NCBI RefSeq assembly: GCF_002215215.1 | Contig: NZ_CP018632.1 | Location: 2,848,501 to 2,912,500 of the forward strand | From: Granulosicoccus antarcticus IMCC3135 | GTDB taxonomy: Bacteria > Pseudomonadota > Gammaproteobacteria > Granulosicoccales > Granulosicoccaceae | Direction: 5' to 3' | DNA length: 64,000 bases | Shown here: in pieces, positions 1 through 11,700 of the stretch | Layout: every line of letters starts with the position of its first letter | How positions within the stretch are numbered: the stretch's first letter is position 1 | The notes under the pieces: generated by a model | Database searches by the model: none | Told to the model about the DNA's origin: nothing | The model's input: the letters and a program-made list of their open reading frames with translations, nothing else | Position numbers and translations under genes: made by a program

Positions 1-42
1 AGGGCTACGAGTGAGCCCTGACTCTGAGCTTTGAGGCCGGGT

Positions 43-798
43 TTATCTGCTGACAAAGCGCACCTGTTCCGGCTGGAACCAGGTGCGTGAAAATTCTGCC
101 GGCTGGCCATCCTGATCACGGGCGAGCCTTTCAATGAAGCCCCACGATACCGGGTTGTGTTCACGCCAGCTGTCGGGTGCCCAGTCAGGTAGTGGGGCGA
201 CGCTGACCCGATCCTCTACACGAGTGATACGAAACTTCAGATCGTCACGGTAAAAGCGATACAGAGAGTCTGGCACGGTGTGGGCCTCGATCTGATCCGC
301 ATACCGCCCATCTAACCAGATTTCCTCCAGTGCGGCCTCTGTTGTGTCCAGAATCCGGATGCGCCGGAAGCGGAATGCATGTGCCGTATCACCGATAGGC
401 GGTAGCTGGGCAGGTTTTGCCAATCGCTCCACTGAGAGTAGCCGAGCGCTGGGTGCGGCAGGGCCGGTAGTCAGTTCAAGCCTGAACAAGGCATACACAT
501 TGGCCTCATCCAGCGAGTTGTTCACATAGTTGCCGGAACCCTGGACGCGCGTCAGTAATCCGCGATTTTCCAGCTCTGCCAGCGCTTTACGCAAGGTGCC
601 CACTGATATGTTCAATCGTTCCGCCATGGAGCGCTCAGGTGGCAGGCGCTCACCATCGGGCAGTATCCCGGTCTTTATTTCGCGTACCAGCATTTCGGTG
701 ATCTGATCCGCCAGTGGAACGCGCCCCAGGGTCTCCGGATAGTTTTTTGACAAGGCGATTGATCCTCGGTGAACGCTAGCTTGAACTTTGTTTGACAT
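43..798 (-). CDS. GntR-family transcriptional regulator with UTRA ligand-binding domain
   Basis: 251 residues from the chosen start. An N-terminal winged helix-turn-helix (about residues 20-90) contains the GntR signature [18 protein letters not shown] followed by a wing ending in VQGSGNYV. The rest fits the UTRA effector domain of the HutC subfamily, which senses small metabolites. It is divergent from the flavin monooxygenase gene at 850, so it probably represses that operon or itself; the ligand is unknown. I chose the second ATG (798) because the upstream ATG (819) would place the paired TTGATACA repeats, a likely operator, inside the coding region. The family call is firm and the regulated pathway is inferred from position only. 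Confidence 0.85.
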   Translation of the reverse strand: MSNKVQASVHRGSIALSKNYPETLGRVPLADQITEMLVREIKTGILPDGERLPPERSMAERLNISVGTLRKALAELENRGLLTRVQGSGNYVNNSLDEANVYALFRLELTTGPAAPSARLLSVERLAKPAQLPPIGDTAHAFRFRRIRILDTTEAALEEIWLDGRYADQIEAHTVPDSLYRFYRDDLKFRITRVEDRVSVAPLPDWAPDSWREHNPVSWGFIERLARDQDGQPAEFSRTWFQPEQVRFVSR

Positions 799-799
799 A

Positions 800-818
800 T
801 TGATACACGATTGATACA
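800..818. promoter_or_regulatory. Candidate operator: direct repeat TTGATACA x2
   Basis: TTGATACA occurs at 800-807 and again at 811-818, an 11-bp period (one helical turn), in the short gap between the divergent GntR gene and the monooxygenase gene. The spacing suits two protomers binding on the same DNA face. Assignment to the adjacent GntR protein is inference. Confidence 0.4.
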
Positions 819-849
819 TTCGCGCATAGTTCTCTACGCAGGATCTCCA

Positions 850-2007
850 ATGAGCGTCGTTCCGATCAAGTCAGAATCTCTGACTGCAGCAGAAGTATCC
901 TGGTTTGCCCCCCTGTGCTCGGATGATTACCGCTACCTGGGTGTTCCTGAAGGGGAGTTGCGCAGTAGCTGGGAGAATACATCGCGTATCGTACGGCGCG
1001 CTGACGAGCTTGGGTTTCGTAACATCCTGTGTCCATCATCCTATCAGGTTGGACAGGACACCTTGAGTTTCGTTGCCGGCAACGCCCCGCTGACAGAGAC
1101 GATCAATATGCTGGCAGCCGTTCGCTGCGGTGAGATGCAACCGATCATGCTGGCACGCACCCTGGCGACGCTTGATCACATGTTGCAAGGGCGTCTGACA
1201 GTCAACATCATCTCTTCCGATTTTCCGGGGCAGAAGGAGGAGAGTAGTTATCGGTATCAGCGATCCAGAGAAGTGGTAGAGATCCTGAAGCAGGCCTGGA
1301 CCCAGGATGAAATCAATTACAAGGGAGAGGTCTACGACTTTTCCAATCTGACGACCGATCCGGTCAAGCCCTATCAGATCAATGGTGGGCCATTGTTGTA
1401 TTTTGGCGGCTATTCACCACCAGCACTGGATCTGTGTGGCGAGCACTGCGATGTGTACCTGATGTGGCCCGAGAAAAAAGAAGTGCTGGCCGAGCGTATG
1501 CAGGCCGTCAATGCCTGTGCTGAAAAGTACGGACGCGTGCTTGATTATGGCTTGCGTGTGCACATGATCGTACGTGAAACAGAAGAGGAGGCACGTGAGT
1601 TTGCACGCTCTCTGGTGTCGCAGCTGGATGACGAGCAGGGTCGAGCCATTCGCGAACGGGCGCTGGACTCAACGTCTCTGGGTGTTGCTCATCAGGCTAA
1701 AAACCGAGATAGTGCGGACGAGGAAGGTTATGTAGAGCCACGTCTCTGGACGGGTGTGGGGCGTGCTCGTTCAGGCTGCGGTGCTGCATTGGTCGGTAGT
1801 GCCGAGCAGATACTGGAAGCCATTGAGGAATACAAGGCCATGGGTATTCGTGCCTTCATTTTCTCCGGCTATCCGCATCTGGAAGAATGTGATTATTTTG
1901 GCAAGCTGGTATTGCCACATCTGGAGACCTGCTCATTGCCACAAGTGCATGGTCGAGTGCCAGACAGCACACCAGCCACACCGTTGGGTGTGGGAGAGCG
2001 ACGCTAG
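850..2007 (+). CDS. LLM-class flavin-dependent monooxygenase (SsuD-like)
   Basis: 385 residues with the bacterial-luciferase-like fold. The C-terminal stretch [18 protein letters not shown] and the later FSGYPHLEE match the alkanesulfonate monooxygenase SsuD, as does YFGGYSPPA in the middle. These enzymes use FMNH2 and O2 to cleave C-S bonds or oxidise related substrates. The next gene, overlapping by one base (TAGTG), is a flavin reductase, the expected partner. ATG 850 is preferred over 811 because AGGA lies about 8 bases upstream. The substrate is not determined: no sulfonate ABC transporter is visible in the window, so it may not be an alkanesulfonate. Confidence 0.85.
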   Translation: MSVVPIKSESLTAAEVSWFAPLCSDDYRYLGVPEGELRSSWENTSRIVRRADELGFRNILCPSSYQVGQDTLSFVAGNAPLTETINMLAAVRCGEMQPIMLARTLATLDHMLQGRLTVNIISSDFPGQKEESSYRYQRSREVVEILKQAWTQDEINYKGEVYDFSNLTTDPVKPYQINGGPLLYFGGYSPPALDLCGEHCDVYLMWPEKKEVLAERMQAVNACAEKYGRVLDYGLRVHMIVRETEEEAREFARSLVSQLDDEQGRAIRERALDSTSLGVAHQAKNRDSADEEGYVEPRLWTGVGRARSGCGAALVGSAEQILEAIEEYKAMGIRAFIFSGYPHLEECDYFGKLVLPHLETCSLPQVHGRVPDSTPATPLGVGERR

Positions 2008-2561
2008 TGGCTGCTTGCAAGAGTGCTGAGTTGAAGCTGGTTGAAGAGTCGGCTGACAACGGAGTTGTATGGTCGCCCGAGCAAGGTAGTTCCCGGGACT
2101 TACGGCATGTATTCGGACGCTTTGCCACAGGGGTTACCGTTATTACTGTGCAAAGCCCGACGGGACCGTTTGGCATGACAGTCAACAGCTTTGCTTCGGT
2201 GTCTCTGGATCCGGCTCTGATTCTATGGTCGGTCGAGAAGGCGTCCGCTCGTTGTGCACTGTTCCGGGATGCTTCGCATTTTGCGGTGAACGTCCTGAGT
2301 GAAGACCAGGCATCGACAGCATTGGATTTTGCAAAAAACCCGTACAGTTTTGAATCGATCGACTGGCATTGCAGCGAAGCCAACTTGCCAGTGCTTGATG
2401 GCTGCGTGGCCAATTTTCAATGCGAGACGCAAGCCATACACGAGGGTGGGGATCATCTGATTATCGTGGGCAAGCTGATCGAGGCAACTGCTTCATCCGA
2501 GGGTTCGCCACTGTTGTTTTATGGTGGTGAGTTCGACAAGCTTTCGACCAGTCTGACGTGA
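2007..2561 (+). CDS. Flavin reductase family protein (monooxygenase partner)
   Basis: 184 residues, GTG start overlapping the monooxygenase stop, which implies translational coupling. The HpaC/FMN-binding split-barrel signature is clear: FATGVTVITV, then GMTVNSFASVSLDPALILWSV and HFAVNVLSEDQ. The protein should reduce FMN or FAD with NAD(P)H and supply reduced flavin to the preceding monooxygenase. The first 25 residues are not typical of the family, so an internal start is possible, but none has a better ribosome site. Confidence 0.88.
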   Translation: MAACKSAELKLVEESADNGVVWSPEQGSSRDLRHVFGRFATGVTVITVQSPTGPFGMTVNSFASVSLDPALILWSVEKASARCALFRDASHFAVNVLSEDQASTALDFAKNPYSFESIDWHCSEANLPVLDGCVANFQCETQAIHEGGDHLIIVGKLIEATASSEGSPLLFYGGEFDKLSTSLT

Positions 2562-2663
2562 GGTTAGGCCCTGATTTGCCGGAAACAGGGCCATCATTCC
2601 CGCGTTGAACAATCAGTAGTATGGTGGAGGCTCTAAAAGTCACCATCCTTGGCGGAGTCTTGC

Positions 2664-3518
2664 ATGAACCATGAAAGCTTCGAAGTTGAACTTCGGGATC
2701 GAGTAGCGCATGTCCGTCTGTCGCGCCCGGACAAGCGCAATAGCATGAACGCCCGTTTCTGGGCAGAGCTTCCCGCTCTGGTGAGCGAGCTTGAGCAGGA
2801 TGGTGAGGCCAGAGCCATTGTCTTGTCCTCCACCGGGCCGCATTTCAGTACGGGTATGGATGTTTCCGTCTTCGCCAGCAAGGCGGCTGACGAGGGGCAG
2901 GCCAACGCCGGACAACGCGCGGCCAGGTTTCACGATACGGTGATTCGTCTACAACGCAGTTTCAGTTGTCTGGAGGCTGCCAGAATTCCTGTACTGGCTG
3001 CTATTCAAGGGGGTTGTGTGGGTGCCGGGGTTGATCTGGTCACCGCTTGCGATATGCGTTATGCCACCAAAGATGCCTATTTCACTATCTATGAAACGAA
3101 TCTTGCCATGACGGCAGATGTGGGGACCTTTCCGCGGATCTGCAAATTGATGCCTGACGGTATTGTGCGAGAGCTGGCGTATACCGGTCGTCCCATGGGG
3201 GCTGACGAGGCTTTGCAGTACGGCCTGGTCAACAAGCTCTATGACAGTCAGGAGGAGATGGTCGAGTCGGTGCTGAAGATTGCGGCCAGCATCGCCAGCA
3301 AGGCCCCCATGGCAGTTTATGGTTGCAAACGGATGATCTTGCATGCCAGAGATCACACCGTGGCAGACACCCTGGATTATGTTGCGCTGTGGAATGCCAG
3401 CTACTTCCAGCACGCTGAAGTGGCAGAGGCGATGTCAGCGCAGGCTGAAAAGCGCCCTGGCAACTTTGTCGCTCTGCCGGCGGTACAAGCAGCGGACGAT
3501 CCTCTGGAAATACCCTGA
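2664..3518 (+). CDS. Enoyl-CoA hydratase/isomerase family, delta(3,5)-delta(2,4)-dienoyl-CoA isomerase-like
   Basis: 284 residues of crotonase fold. Oxyanion-hole segments are STGMDVSVF and IQGGCVGAGVDLVTACD. The segment YETNLAMTADVGTFPR keeps a Glu and an Asp eight residues apart, the pair that defines dienoyl-CoA isomerases (ECH1), and the following LAYTGRPMGADEALQYGLVN also fits. The reaction would shift 3,5-dienoyl-CoA to 2,4-dienoyl-CoA in unsaturated fatty acid breakdown. ATG 2664 is chosen over an upstream TTG because GGAG stands 8 bases before it. It lies 102 bases after the flavin reductase and overlaps the GNAT gene by one base. Confidence 0.82.
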   Translation: MNHESFEVELRDRVAHVRLSRPDKRNSMNARFWAELPALVSELEQDGEARAIVLSSTGPHFSTGMDVSVFASKAADEGQANAGQRAARFHDTVIRLQRSFSCLEAARIPVLAAIQGGCVGAGVDLVTACDMRYATKDAYFTIYETNLAMTADVGTFPRICKLMPDGIVRELAYTGRPMGADEALQYGLVNKLYDSQEEMVESVLKIAASIASKAPMAVYGCKRMILHARDHTVADTLDYVALWNASYFQHAEVAEAMSAQAEKRPGNFVALPAVQAADDPLEIP

Positions 3519-4015
3519 TGAGCAGGCTCCATGTGTCATCCGAAACACTCACAGGGTCCCTGTCGGTGTCTCAAATCGTGTGGCCTGAAGACAAGGACGT
3601 TCTGCAGGGATTACACGCTTCTTGGATAGAGCAATACGCCGAGTACTTGGGGCCTGATACGGCTGAGTTACTCGTGGGGCGATTGCTGGACAGTGGCAAG
3701 CTTTATCCGGAAAAGGAGGTGCCTGTATTAGGAGCCTATAAGGGGGAGACGCTGGTAGGTGTTGCCAGTCTCAGGTCGTTACAAGGCTTGTCCCTGATTA
3801 CCATGCTTGAGGTCATGCAGCCCTTTCGGCATCAGGGGGTCGGGCGAGCCCTGGTATCTGCGTTGGATAAACGTGCAGAACGTCTACTTGCGCATGTGTC
3901 GATTCATCGTCCTGCAGTCAGAATCTTCTATCAGCAACTTGGCTTCAAGCTGCTGGAACGCATGCAAGTCGATCATGATGGCCACTTGCTGGAATTTGAC
4001 GTGCTGGCAAAGTAG
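3518..4015 (+). CDS. GNAT-family N-acetyltransferase
   Basis: 165 residues. The acetyl-CoA-binding motif A is visible as QPFRHQGVGRALVSALDKRAE, followed by a typical motif B region FYQQLGFKLLERM. The start codon overlaps the preceding stop (TGATG), placing it in the same transcription unit as the dienoyl-CoA isomerase. The acyl acceptor cannot be predicted. Confidence 0.8.
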   Translation: MSRLHVSSETLTGSLSVSQIVWPEDKDVLQGLHASWIEQYAEYLGPDTAELLVGRLLDSGKLYPEKEVPVLGAYKGETLVGVASLRSLQGLSLITMLEVMQPFRHQGVGRALVSALDKRAERLLAHVSIHRPAVRIFYQQLGFKLLERMQVDHDGHLLEFDVLAK

Positions 4016-4042
4016 GGGATTGCCGGGTTGTGAGTCAGACCT

Positions 4043-4090
4043 CGGAGCGTTCATGCATGCTGTTTTGAAAAGAGCATGATGAACACTCCG
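4043..4090. terminator. Bidirectional terminator-like hairpin between convergent genes
   Basis: The left arm at 4043-4061 pairs with the right arm at 4073-4090 over about 17 pairs with one mismatch and one bulge (CGGAG/CTCCG, GTTCAT/ATGAAC, CATGCT/AGCATG) around an 11-base loop. It lies between the stop codons of the GNAT gene and the convergent hydrolase gene. T-tracts are short, so efficiency is uncertain. Confidence 0.6.
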
Positions 4091-4151
4091 ATTGTTCTGA
4101 CGTTGTTATCTGACTTTAATCAGAACTGGCTTATATACAGCGGCCTGATAG

Positions 4152-5516
4152 TTACTCGGCAACTGATTCGCCTGCTTTCAACCATTCGAAGTCAAGACCT
4201 TTGGCAGAGCGGTCAGGAAAGCCTGCCCAGTAGGTATGCTCGTCAGTGAAGTTGCCTGTGTCATCGGTTGCGTAGACACCATCGTTGGAATGTTGAATCA
4301 GCTCCAGATAAACCTGCTTGTCAGCATCGTTTTTCATGTAACGATCCAGCCATGCTGTCGCGAAATGCTGTGCGATGTTGTTCATGCGCACGGTGTCCCA
4401 GGCTGCATCTGCATAGTGACCATAGGGTGCGTATCCGAGCAGTGGGCTGACAGCGTAGCTTTCAGCAGGAGCCGGATAAGGGGCCGCTGCATTGTGGTTG
4501 GCATTTTCGAAGGTCAGCAGGGCACGATCTATATTGACGGATTCTTCCCAGATAGCCCGGACGCCGTTTTCATACAAGGAAACGTCATCCTCGTCGCCTG
4601 CGACGAACAGCATGGGGATCTGTACACCTTCCAGTGATGCCGCATCGAAAAAGCCGGCGTTGCGTCCCCAGGGGGCGAATGCGATGGCAGTCTTGATACG
4701 AGGATCTGGCAAGTTGTTATGAGTGTCGCTACCGCTTTCATGGATGCCCAGCGTACCGAAGGGAGGACTGAACGGGAAGTCGACCGCGGCTGCAGTGACA
4801 CCGCCACCGGCGGTGATGACAGCACCATATCCACCCATTGAATAGCCGATGAGTGCCGTGTTGTCAGTGTCCATCAAACCTTGCAGGAAGCTGCCAGTAT
4901 CGGCGTTGAGTCTGGCCATTTCATCGAGTACGAACAACTGATCCAGTGAGCGGTTACGCAGTGTTGAACCAAATGCTGCCTGCGTGCGATAAGTGGAGTC
5001 GGTGTGATCGATGGATGCTACGACATAGCCTTTGGAGGCAATGTTTTCAGCAAGGTGTGACAGCAGGAAGCGGTTACCCGGATAGCCGTGCGAGATGATG
5101 ACCAGAGGGAATGGGCCGTCGTTGATGATCGGTGCAGCCCAGAGTGTTGCCTGGCCCTGAAGCTCGACTTCAATGTTGGGGTCCCTGATGAATGCCTTGA
5201 GTGTTTTGCTGCCTTGAGCACCCGCATAGGCGGGATACCACATCTGTATCGTGAGATCACGATCGTAGGTGGGCAGGGGTTCGGGAGCTGCTGCGGATGC
5301 ATCCAGTGCCAGCACATCGAGTTGGTCCGGGTTGCTCAGGTAGAGGGGGCGAGTGCCAACTTCATAATTCCCATAGGCTGCCAGCTCTGGCGCATCCGGT
5401 AGTTGTACATCGATCCTGTTTTCTGCAAGTGCAGACAGGGTGGCAAAGGGTGATACAAACAGTGATGCCATTAGTGCAATTTTTGCAAATGGGCTGCTAC
5501 TTCCAACAGCTAGCAT
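4152..5516 (-). CDS. Secreted alpha/beta hydrolase (dienelactone hydrolase / PAF-acetylhydrolase-like)
   Basis: 454 residues from the chosen start. A signal peptide is evident (hydrophobic core after K12, probable cleavage after SALA). The catalytic serine is in LIGYSMGGYGAV. A candidate Asp is in LFVAGDEDD and a candidate His in FENANHNAA. The oxyanion region IISHGYPGNRF precedes a block typical of predicted dienelactone hydrolases. The protein should be an exported ester hydrolase of unknown substrate. The frame is open upstream to 5588; ATG 5516 gives the cleanest signal peptide although no strong ribosome site is visible, so the start is uncertain. Confidence 0.75.
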   Translation of the reverse strand: MLAVGSSSPFAKIALMASLFVSPFATLSALAENRIDVQLPDAPELAAYGNYEVGTRPLYLSNPDQLDVLALDASAAAPEPLPTYDRDLTIQMWYPAYAGAQGSKTLKAFIRDPNIEVELQGQATLWAAPIINDGPFPLVIISHGYPGNRFLLSHLAENIASKGYVVASIDHTDSTYRTQAAFGSTLRNRSLDQLFVLDEMARLNADTGSFLQGLMDTDNTALIGYSMGGYGAVITAGGGVTAAAVDFPFSPPFGTLGIHESGSDTHNNLPDPRIKTAIAFAPWGRNAGFFDAASLEGVQIPMLFVAGDEDDVSLYENGVRAIWEESVNIDRALLTFENANHNAAAPYPAPAESYAVSPLLGYAPYGHYADAAWDTVRMNNIAQHFATAWLDRYMKNDADKQVYLELIQHSNDGVYATDDTGNFTDEHTYWAGFPDRSAKGLDFEWLKAGESVAE

Positions 5517-5702
5517 GGGAGGTATCTCGTGTGATTGACTTATCACTATTACACGCATTTTCCGATGACACAAGTGTGACCTGAACAAGTTTTCAGCATT
5601 CGTTCAATGCTCACCGCGGCTAGGGGTAACTCAGGTTTCCCGAGTCTGACCGTGTTCTCATTTTGATGATTAAAGTGAGTGATCACTTGCAAGTCAGGGT
5701 AG

Positions 5703-8700
5703 ATGGTGCTGGCTTTGGAGCGCATCCTGCAGAGTCGTTTCTGCGCCATTCTCAAGTGTCGGATGCAGGTGATATTCAAATCCAGAAAATCTCGTCACGA
5801 CAAGATGATGGTTCACAGGGCACTCATAGACCCGTTGGAACCACGACTGCTCTACTCCGCGGATCATCCGTTGGGTCTGGCTGTGGCGTTTGATGATAGC
5901 AGCGCTCTGCAGGACGAATTGCAGTCGGATCATGCCTCTGCTATCGATCTTGCGGCAGGTATGGAGGTGGCAGAGTCCGAGGAACTTCGCAGCGTTGCGT
6001 TCGTCGACAGGCTTGTCGTGGACTTCGACGGACTGAGCAGTCGTCTGGAGTCTCAGGGTATTGTTGTTCACGCCATCGACTCTTCGAGTAACGGCGTTGA
6101 GCAGGTCACCAGCTACTTGTCAGCCTATTCGGAACTGGATGCGGTGATGATCTATTCTCACGGTGCGGACTCTGGGTTCACGCTTGGTAGTAGTGTTGTC
6201 AATAGTGAGACACTAAGCCTGTATGAGAGCGAAATGCAAGCATGGGGAGACTCACTATCTGCCAATGCTGACCTGCTTTTGTTCGGCTGTGATGTCGCAG
6301 ATGATCTTGCCGGGCAGACATTTCTGAGTGAGTTGGCCGAACTGACACAGGCCGATGTGGCAGCCAGTGATGACATTACCGGACACGCTGACAGAGGTGG
6401 TAACTGGGAACTGGAGTGGCGCTCTGGCGTAATCAATACCGCGCTCCTGGATAGCGTTGTGCTTGACGACTGGCAAGGTACTCTTGAAAGTATCATTGTG
6501 ACAACGACTGTGGATCTGGTTGATGCGGGGGATCTCAGTTCATACGCAGCCTTGCAGAGCGATAAAGGCGCAGATAACAAGATATCGCTCCGCGAAGCGG
6601 TGTTGGTCGCCAACAATGATGCGTCGGTCAGTCTGATTTCATTAAGTGGTGGTACGCCCTATAGCCTGGTAAACGGTCATCTGGAAATGAGCGGCAATTA
6701 TGTCATTGCGGGGATGGGGGCAGATAACACGATCATTGACCAACTGGATACAGAGCGGGTCATCACAGTACAGCACGACTCGAATACTGCGCTGCCCGAT
6801 GCGGATATCACATTGACAGATCTGACAATCACCGGTGGTGATACGAATGATGATGGCGGCGGGATATTCATAGATTCTGAATCAACAGTGCGACTGGATT
6901 CGGTCATCATCCGCGATAATGTTACTGCTAATAGAGGCGGTGGTATTGCCAATGAAGGGACGCTGATCGCTGAAAACGTGAGGTTGAGTTCCAATGTTTC
7001 CCAAAGTCATGGCGGGGGTATTTATACGAACTCTTCCATGAGCCTGACCAGGGTGAGCATTGATAACAATACGGCAAATTTGGATGGTGGAGGCATCTAT
7101 CAGAAGGGTGATAGCTCCAGCTCCACATTGGATTATGTGACGATATCCAAGAATGAGGCGAACAAGGGTGGAGCTATTGATGCAAAAGGTGACATAACCA
7201 TTCAGAGCAGTACCATTGTCGATAATACTGCCAATAATGATGGTGGTGGCATTCGGGAGCATGGGTTTGGCACGATCAGTCTTTACAATACCGTGCTTGC
7301 AGATAACATCCAGACAAATGGTACCGCTGACAAGGAAGACGTTTTTGGTGATGTTGAATCACTCGGATTCAACTTCATCGAGAATGAAGGGGGTATCAAT
7401 CTGAAGCCATCGGATTTACAAGGTGCCAGTCCGATGCTCGCTGAACTGACGCTGGATTCGGGTGGCATCATGAAGACACTGCAACCCCTGAGCGACAGTC
7501 CTTTGATCAATCGTGGTGGGTTGGTCAGTAGTCAGCTGGATGCAACCGGTCGTGAGATTGATGCCATTCCTGATATAGGTGCCCATGAATTTCAGGGTGT
7601 CAGAGGTGTCTTGTACTGGAGCGATGATGCAGGAATTATCTATCGTTCAAATGCTGATGGGACGCATGCGCAAACGGTTTTTACAGCTGACGATAGCATC
7701 CTGGATCTTGAGGTGGATGCGGAGAACGGACGGCTTTACTGGCTGGATAGTGATCATTACGTTTGGAGTGCGGCTCTGGACGGGAGTGATGCTACGTCTC
7801 ATTTTCAGGCGGGATCATTTGCAAGAGGCATTGCACTGGATATAGCAGAAGGGGATATTATTGTTTCAGAGTCATTTATAGCCAGAATCAAGCGTTTCCA
7901 GCTTTCGGATGGTTCAAGTGAAACGCTGATCGAAGCCGCACTGCCGTCGGATGTGGAGTTTGATGTGGCGAGTAATACTGCTCACTGGTTGGAAAGGAAT
8001 TGGAGTGGCGGCCTCTTTGGTTTTGGTAGCAGCAAGCAAAGTATCAATTCCTTGAACTTGACGACCGATGCTACCTCCGATGTTGATATATCGGCGATAA
8101 CCGAGATAAGCACCGTCAGTTCGCTGGTTTTAAATGGTTCAGCAGAACGTCTGTATTGGGTCAATACTGACGAGGATTCAGACAAAGGGTATGTGGGTGT
8201 TCAGGAATTGTCTGGTGGAGGCGTTTCTGCGGTCGAATCGATAGCCACGGTGACGGGCACCGCCTACGATACATTGAACGACAGGCTTATCGTGACAACG
8301 GGGTCTGATGGCAAAATAATTTCATACGGTGACGTGCTGGCAGATGGATATGACGAGCTTCATGATTCTGGCATTCATGCAGGTTCAATTGCCTATCTGG
8401 CTATTACCAGCGCAGCCCCTGAGCTTGTTGTCAATGACGGTGCCCAGGTTGATGAAGGCTTGGAAGTTACAATTAACGAATCGGTATTGCTTTACGAAGG
8501 CAGTGGTACAGACCCTGAGGATCTGCAGTATTCGATAACCTCAGAGCCTACAGAGGGTGAGGTGCAAAAATCTGGAGTCAAGGTATCTACTTTTACTCAG
8601 GCGGATCTCAATGCCAACATCATTACTTACAAGAATAACGGTGAGCATGTCGGGTATGAAACCGAATGGACAGACACGTTCACCTTTGAATTGAGTGACG

Positions 8701-11700
8701 GGGTGTCTGAGTTCTCGAACCAGATATTCAGTATCACCGTGAATGATGTGGATGATGCGACAGAGGTGGGTCCTATCCAGCCCATTTCTGTGGATGAAAA
8801 CATGTCTGTCGCCATCACCAATGATCAACTGCAGATCTTTGATAGAGATACTCCCGATGCGCAGATCACCATCACGGCAAGTAATCTGCAGTCTGGAGTG
8901 CTTGAGTTAAATGGCGTAGAGACGTCCGTTTTTACATTGGCTGATCTGAAAACAGGTGGGCTGCTTTTCAAGCAGGATGGTTCTGAACAGTCTGAGCCGG
9001 TGGGCTTCAATATGATGGTGACGAGCGAAGGCGTTACAACGTCGACCATTCCCGTAACAATCGATTTTGGTCAAAGTTCAGATGATGTCCCTGTTCCGAT
9101 AACCAATATTGGTCTTGCCCTGCAGGAAGGCCAGCTCAAGCCTCTGACGTTCACCGAATTGAAATATCAGGATGACGATACGGTTGCTGCCAGTATCGTC
9201 TACACCTTTGCTGAGTTGACGGGTGATAATACGTTTGTGGTGGCAGGCACTGAGCAGAACTTCTTTACTCAGGAAGATCTTGATAATAATCGAGTGTACT
9301 ACCGTGATGATGGCACTCACGTAGGTGTTGAGTCTACATGGATCGAGAATCTCCGGTTCTCGGTGAGCGATGGTAACTCTACCATCGACGATCAATTGTT
9401 CGAGTTGAGGTTCACGAACTTCCCGGATGCCCCGGTGGAAGGAAACAATATTGGTCTGGACTTGACGGAAGGTGAGCTGACGCAGCTGACGACTTCTCAG
9501 TTGGAGTATCGTGATGACGATACAGCCACGGCCGACATCAGCTATTCCATTTTTGGTCTGACGGGCGATAACACATTTGTTGTAAGTGGCACTGATCAGG
9601 ATTTCTTCAGTCAGGAGGACATTGATGAGGGACGGGTGTTCTATCGCGATGAGGGAGATCATGTCGGGCTGGAATCGAATTGGACCGAGGATGTTCGATT
9701 CACGGTCGGTGATGGCACGACGATCATCAACGATCTGACGTTTGAATTGAGGTTTACGGCGGTATCAGATGCTCCGGTTCTGAGTACCAATATTGGTCTG
9801 GATCTGTTGGAAAATGAGCATAAACTGCTGACGAAAACCGAACTGGAATTTCGGGATAACGATACGGCCACGGCTGACATTCTTTATTCCGCTTTTGATC
9901 TGACGGACAATAGTACGTTTGTCGTAGGGGGGGTCGAGCAGAACTCCTTTTCCCAGGAGGATCTGGATAATGGGCAGGTGTACTATCGTGACGCGGGAAA
10001 TCATGTCGGGGTAGAGTCTAGTTGGAGCGAGATTTTTCACTTTTCGGTCAGTGATGGCAACACGACCATCAACAATCAAACGTTCGAGCTGAGGTTCACG
10101 GATGTGCCTGATGCCCCCGTCGAGCTCTTCAATAACGGGCTTGCACTGCTGGAGGGTGAGAACAAGCTGCTGACAGCGCTAGATCTACAATATACGGACG
10201 ATGATACGGCGCCGGCTGACATTCTTTATACCGCATCAGGATTACCCGGCACTGGCACATTGATCGTAGCCGGTATCGAGCAGAATATCTTCAGTCAGGA
10301 TGATCTGGATAATGATCGGGTTTATTACCGCGATGAGGGAACCCATGAAGGGGTGGAGTCGAGCTGGACGGAGAGCTTTACCTTCTCGGTCGAGGATGGT
10401 GACAACACGATCAGTGGTCAGAGTTTCGAGCTGAGATTCACGGATGTGCCTGATGCACCGGTCAAACTCAACAATAACGGAGTCGCGCTGCTGGAAGGTG
10501 AGAACAAGCTGCTGACCCGCAATGAGCTGGAATACACGGATGTTGATACGGCAGCAGCCGATATTCTTTATACCGCATCCGGGTTGCCCAGTACTGGAGA
10601 ACTGATTGTAGACGGCAGTGTGCAGAGTTTCTTCAGCCAGGACGATCTGGATAAGGAACTTGTTTACTACCGCGATGACGGTACGCAAACCGGGCCGGAG
10701 TCCAGCTGGACCGAAAGCTTTACCTTCTCGATCACTGATGGTGACAACACGATCAGTGATCAGAGCTTCGAGCTGAGACTCACGAATGTACCTGATGCGC
10801 CGGTCAAGCTCAACAATAACGGGCTTGCACTGCTGGAGGGGGCGAACAAACTGCTGACCCGCAATGAGCTGGAATACACGGATGATGATACGACACCAGC
10901 CAACATTCTTTATACCGCATCCGGGTTGCCCAGCACTGGCTCACTGATTGTAGACGGCAGTGTGCAGAGCTTCTTCAGTCAGGAAGATCTGGATAAGGAA
11001 CTTGTCTACTACCGTGACGATGGCACACATGCCGGGGTGGAGTCGAGCTGGGCCGAAAGCTTTACCTTCTCGGTCAGCGATGGTGATAACACGATCACTG
11101 ATCAAAGCTTCGAGCTGAGATTCACGGATGTGCCTGATGCGCCGGTCAAACTCAACAATAACGGAATTGCGCTGCTGGAGGGTGAGAACAAACTGCTGAC
11201 CCGCAATGAGCTGGAATACACGGATGTCGATACGGCACCGGCTGATATTCTTTATATTGCATCAGGATTGCCCAGCACTGGCACATTGATAGTAGACGAC
11301 ATTGAGCAGAGCTTCTTCAGTCAGGAAGACTTGAATAACGAACTTGTTTACTACCGTGATGACGGCACGCATACAGGAGTGGAGTCGAGCTGGACGGAGA
11401 GCTTTACCTTTCTGGTCGACGATGGTGACAGCACGATCAGCGATCAGAGCTTTGAGCTGAGATTCACGAATGTGGCTGATGAGCCCGTCGAACTCAACAA
11501 TAACGGGCTTGCACTGCTGGAAGGTGAGAACAAGCTGCTGAGTAGCAATGAGCTGCATTACACGGATGATGATACGGCCTCGGTCAACATTAGTTATATC
11601 GCCTCAGGATTACCGACAAGCGGTAGTTTGTGGGTCAACGGAAGTGAGCAGGATTTCTTCAGCCAGGATGACTTGGATAACGATCTTGTCTACTACCGCG

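Noticed and set aside
43-4015. Sulfonate-utilisation (ssu) operon
   Set aside because: The monooxygenase and reductase fit, but no ssuA, ssuB or ssuC genes are visible, and the regulator is GntR/UTRA, not Cbl/CysB-like.
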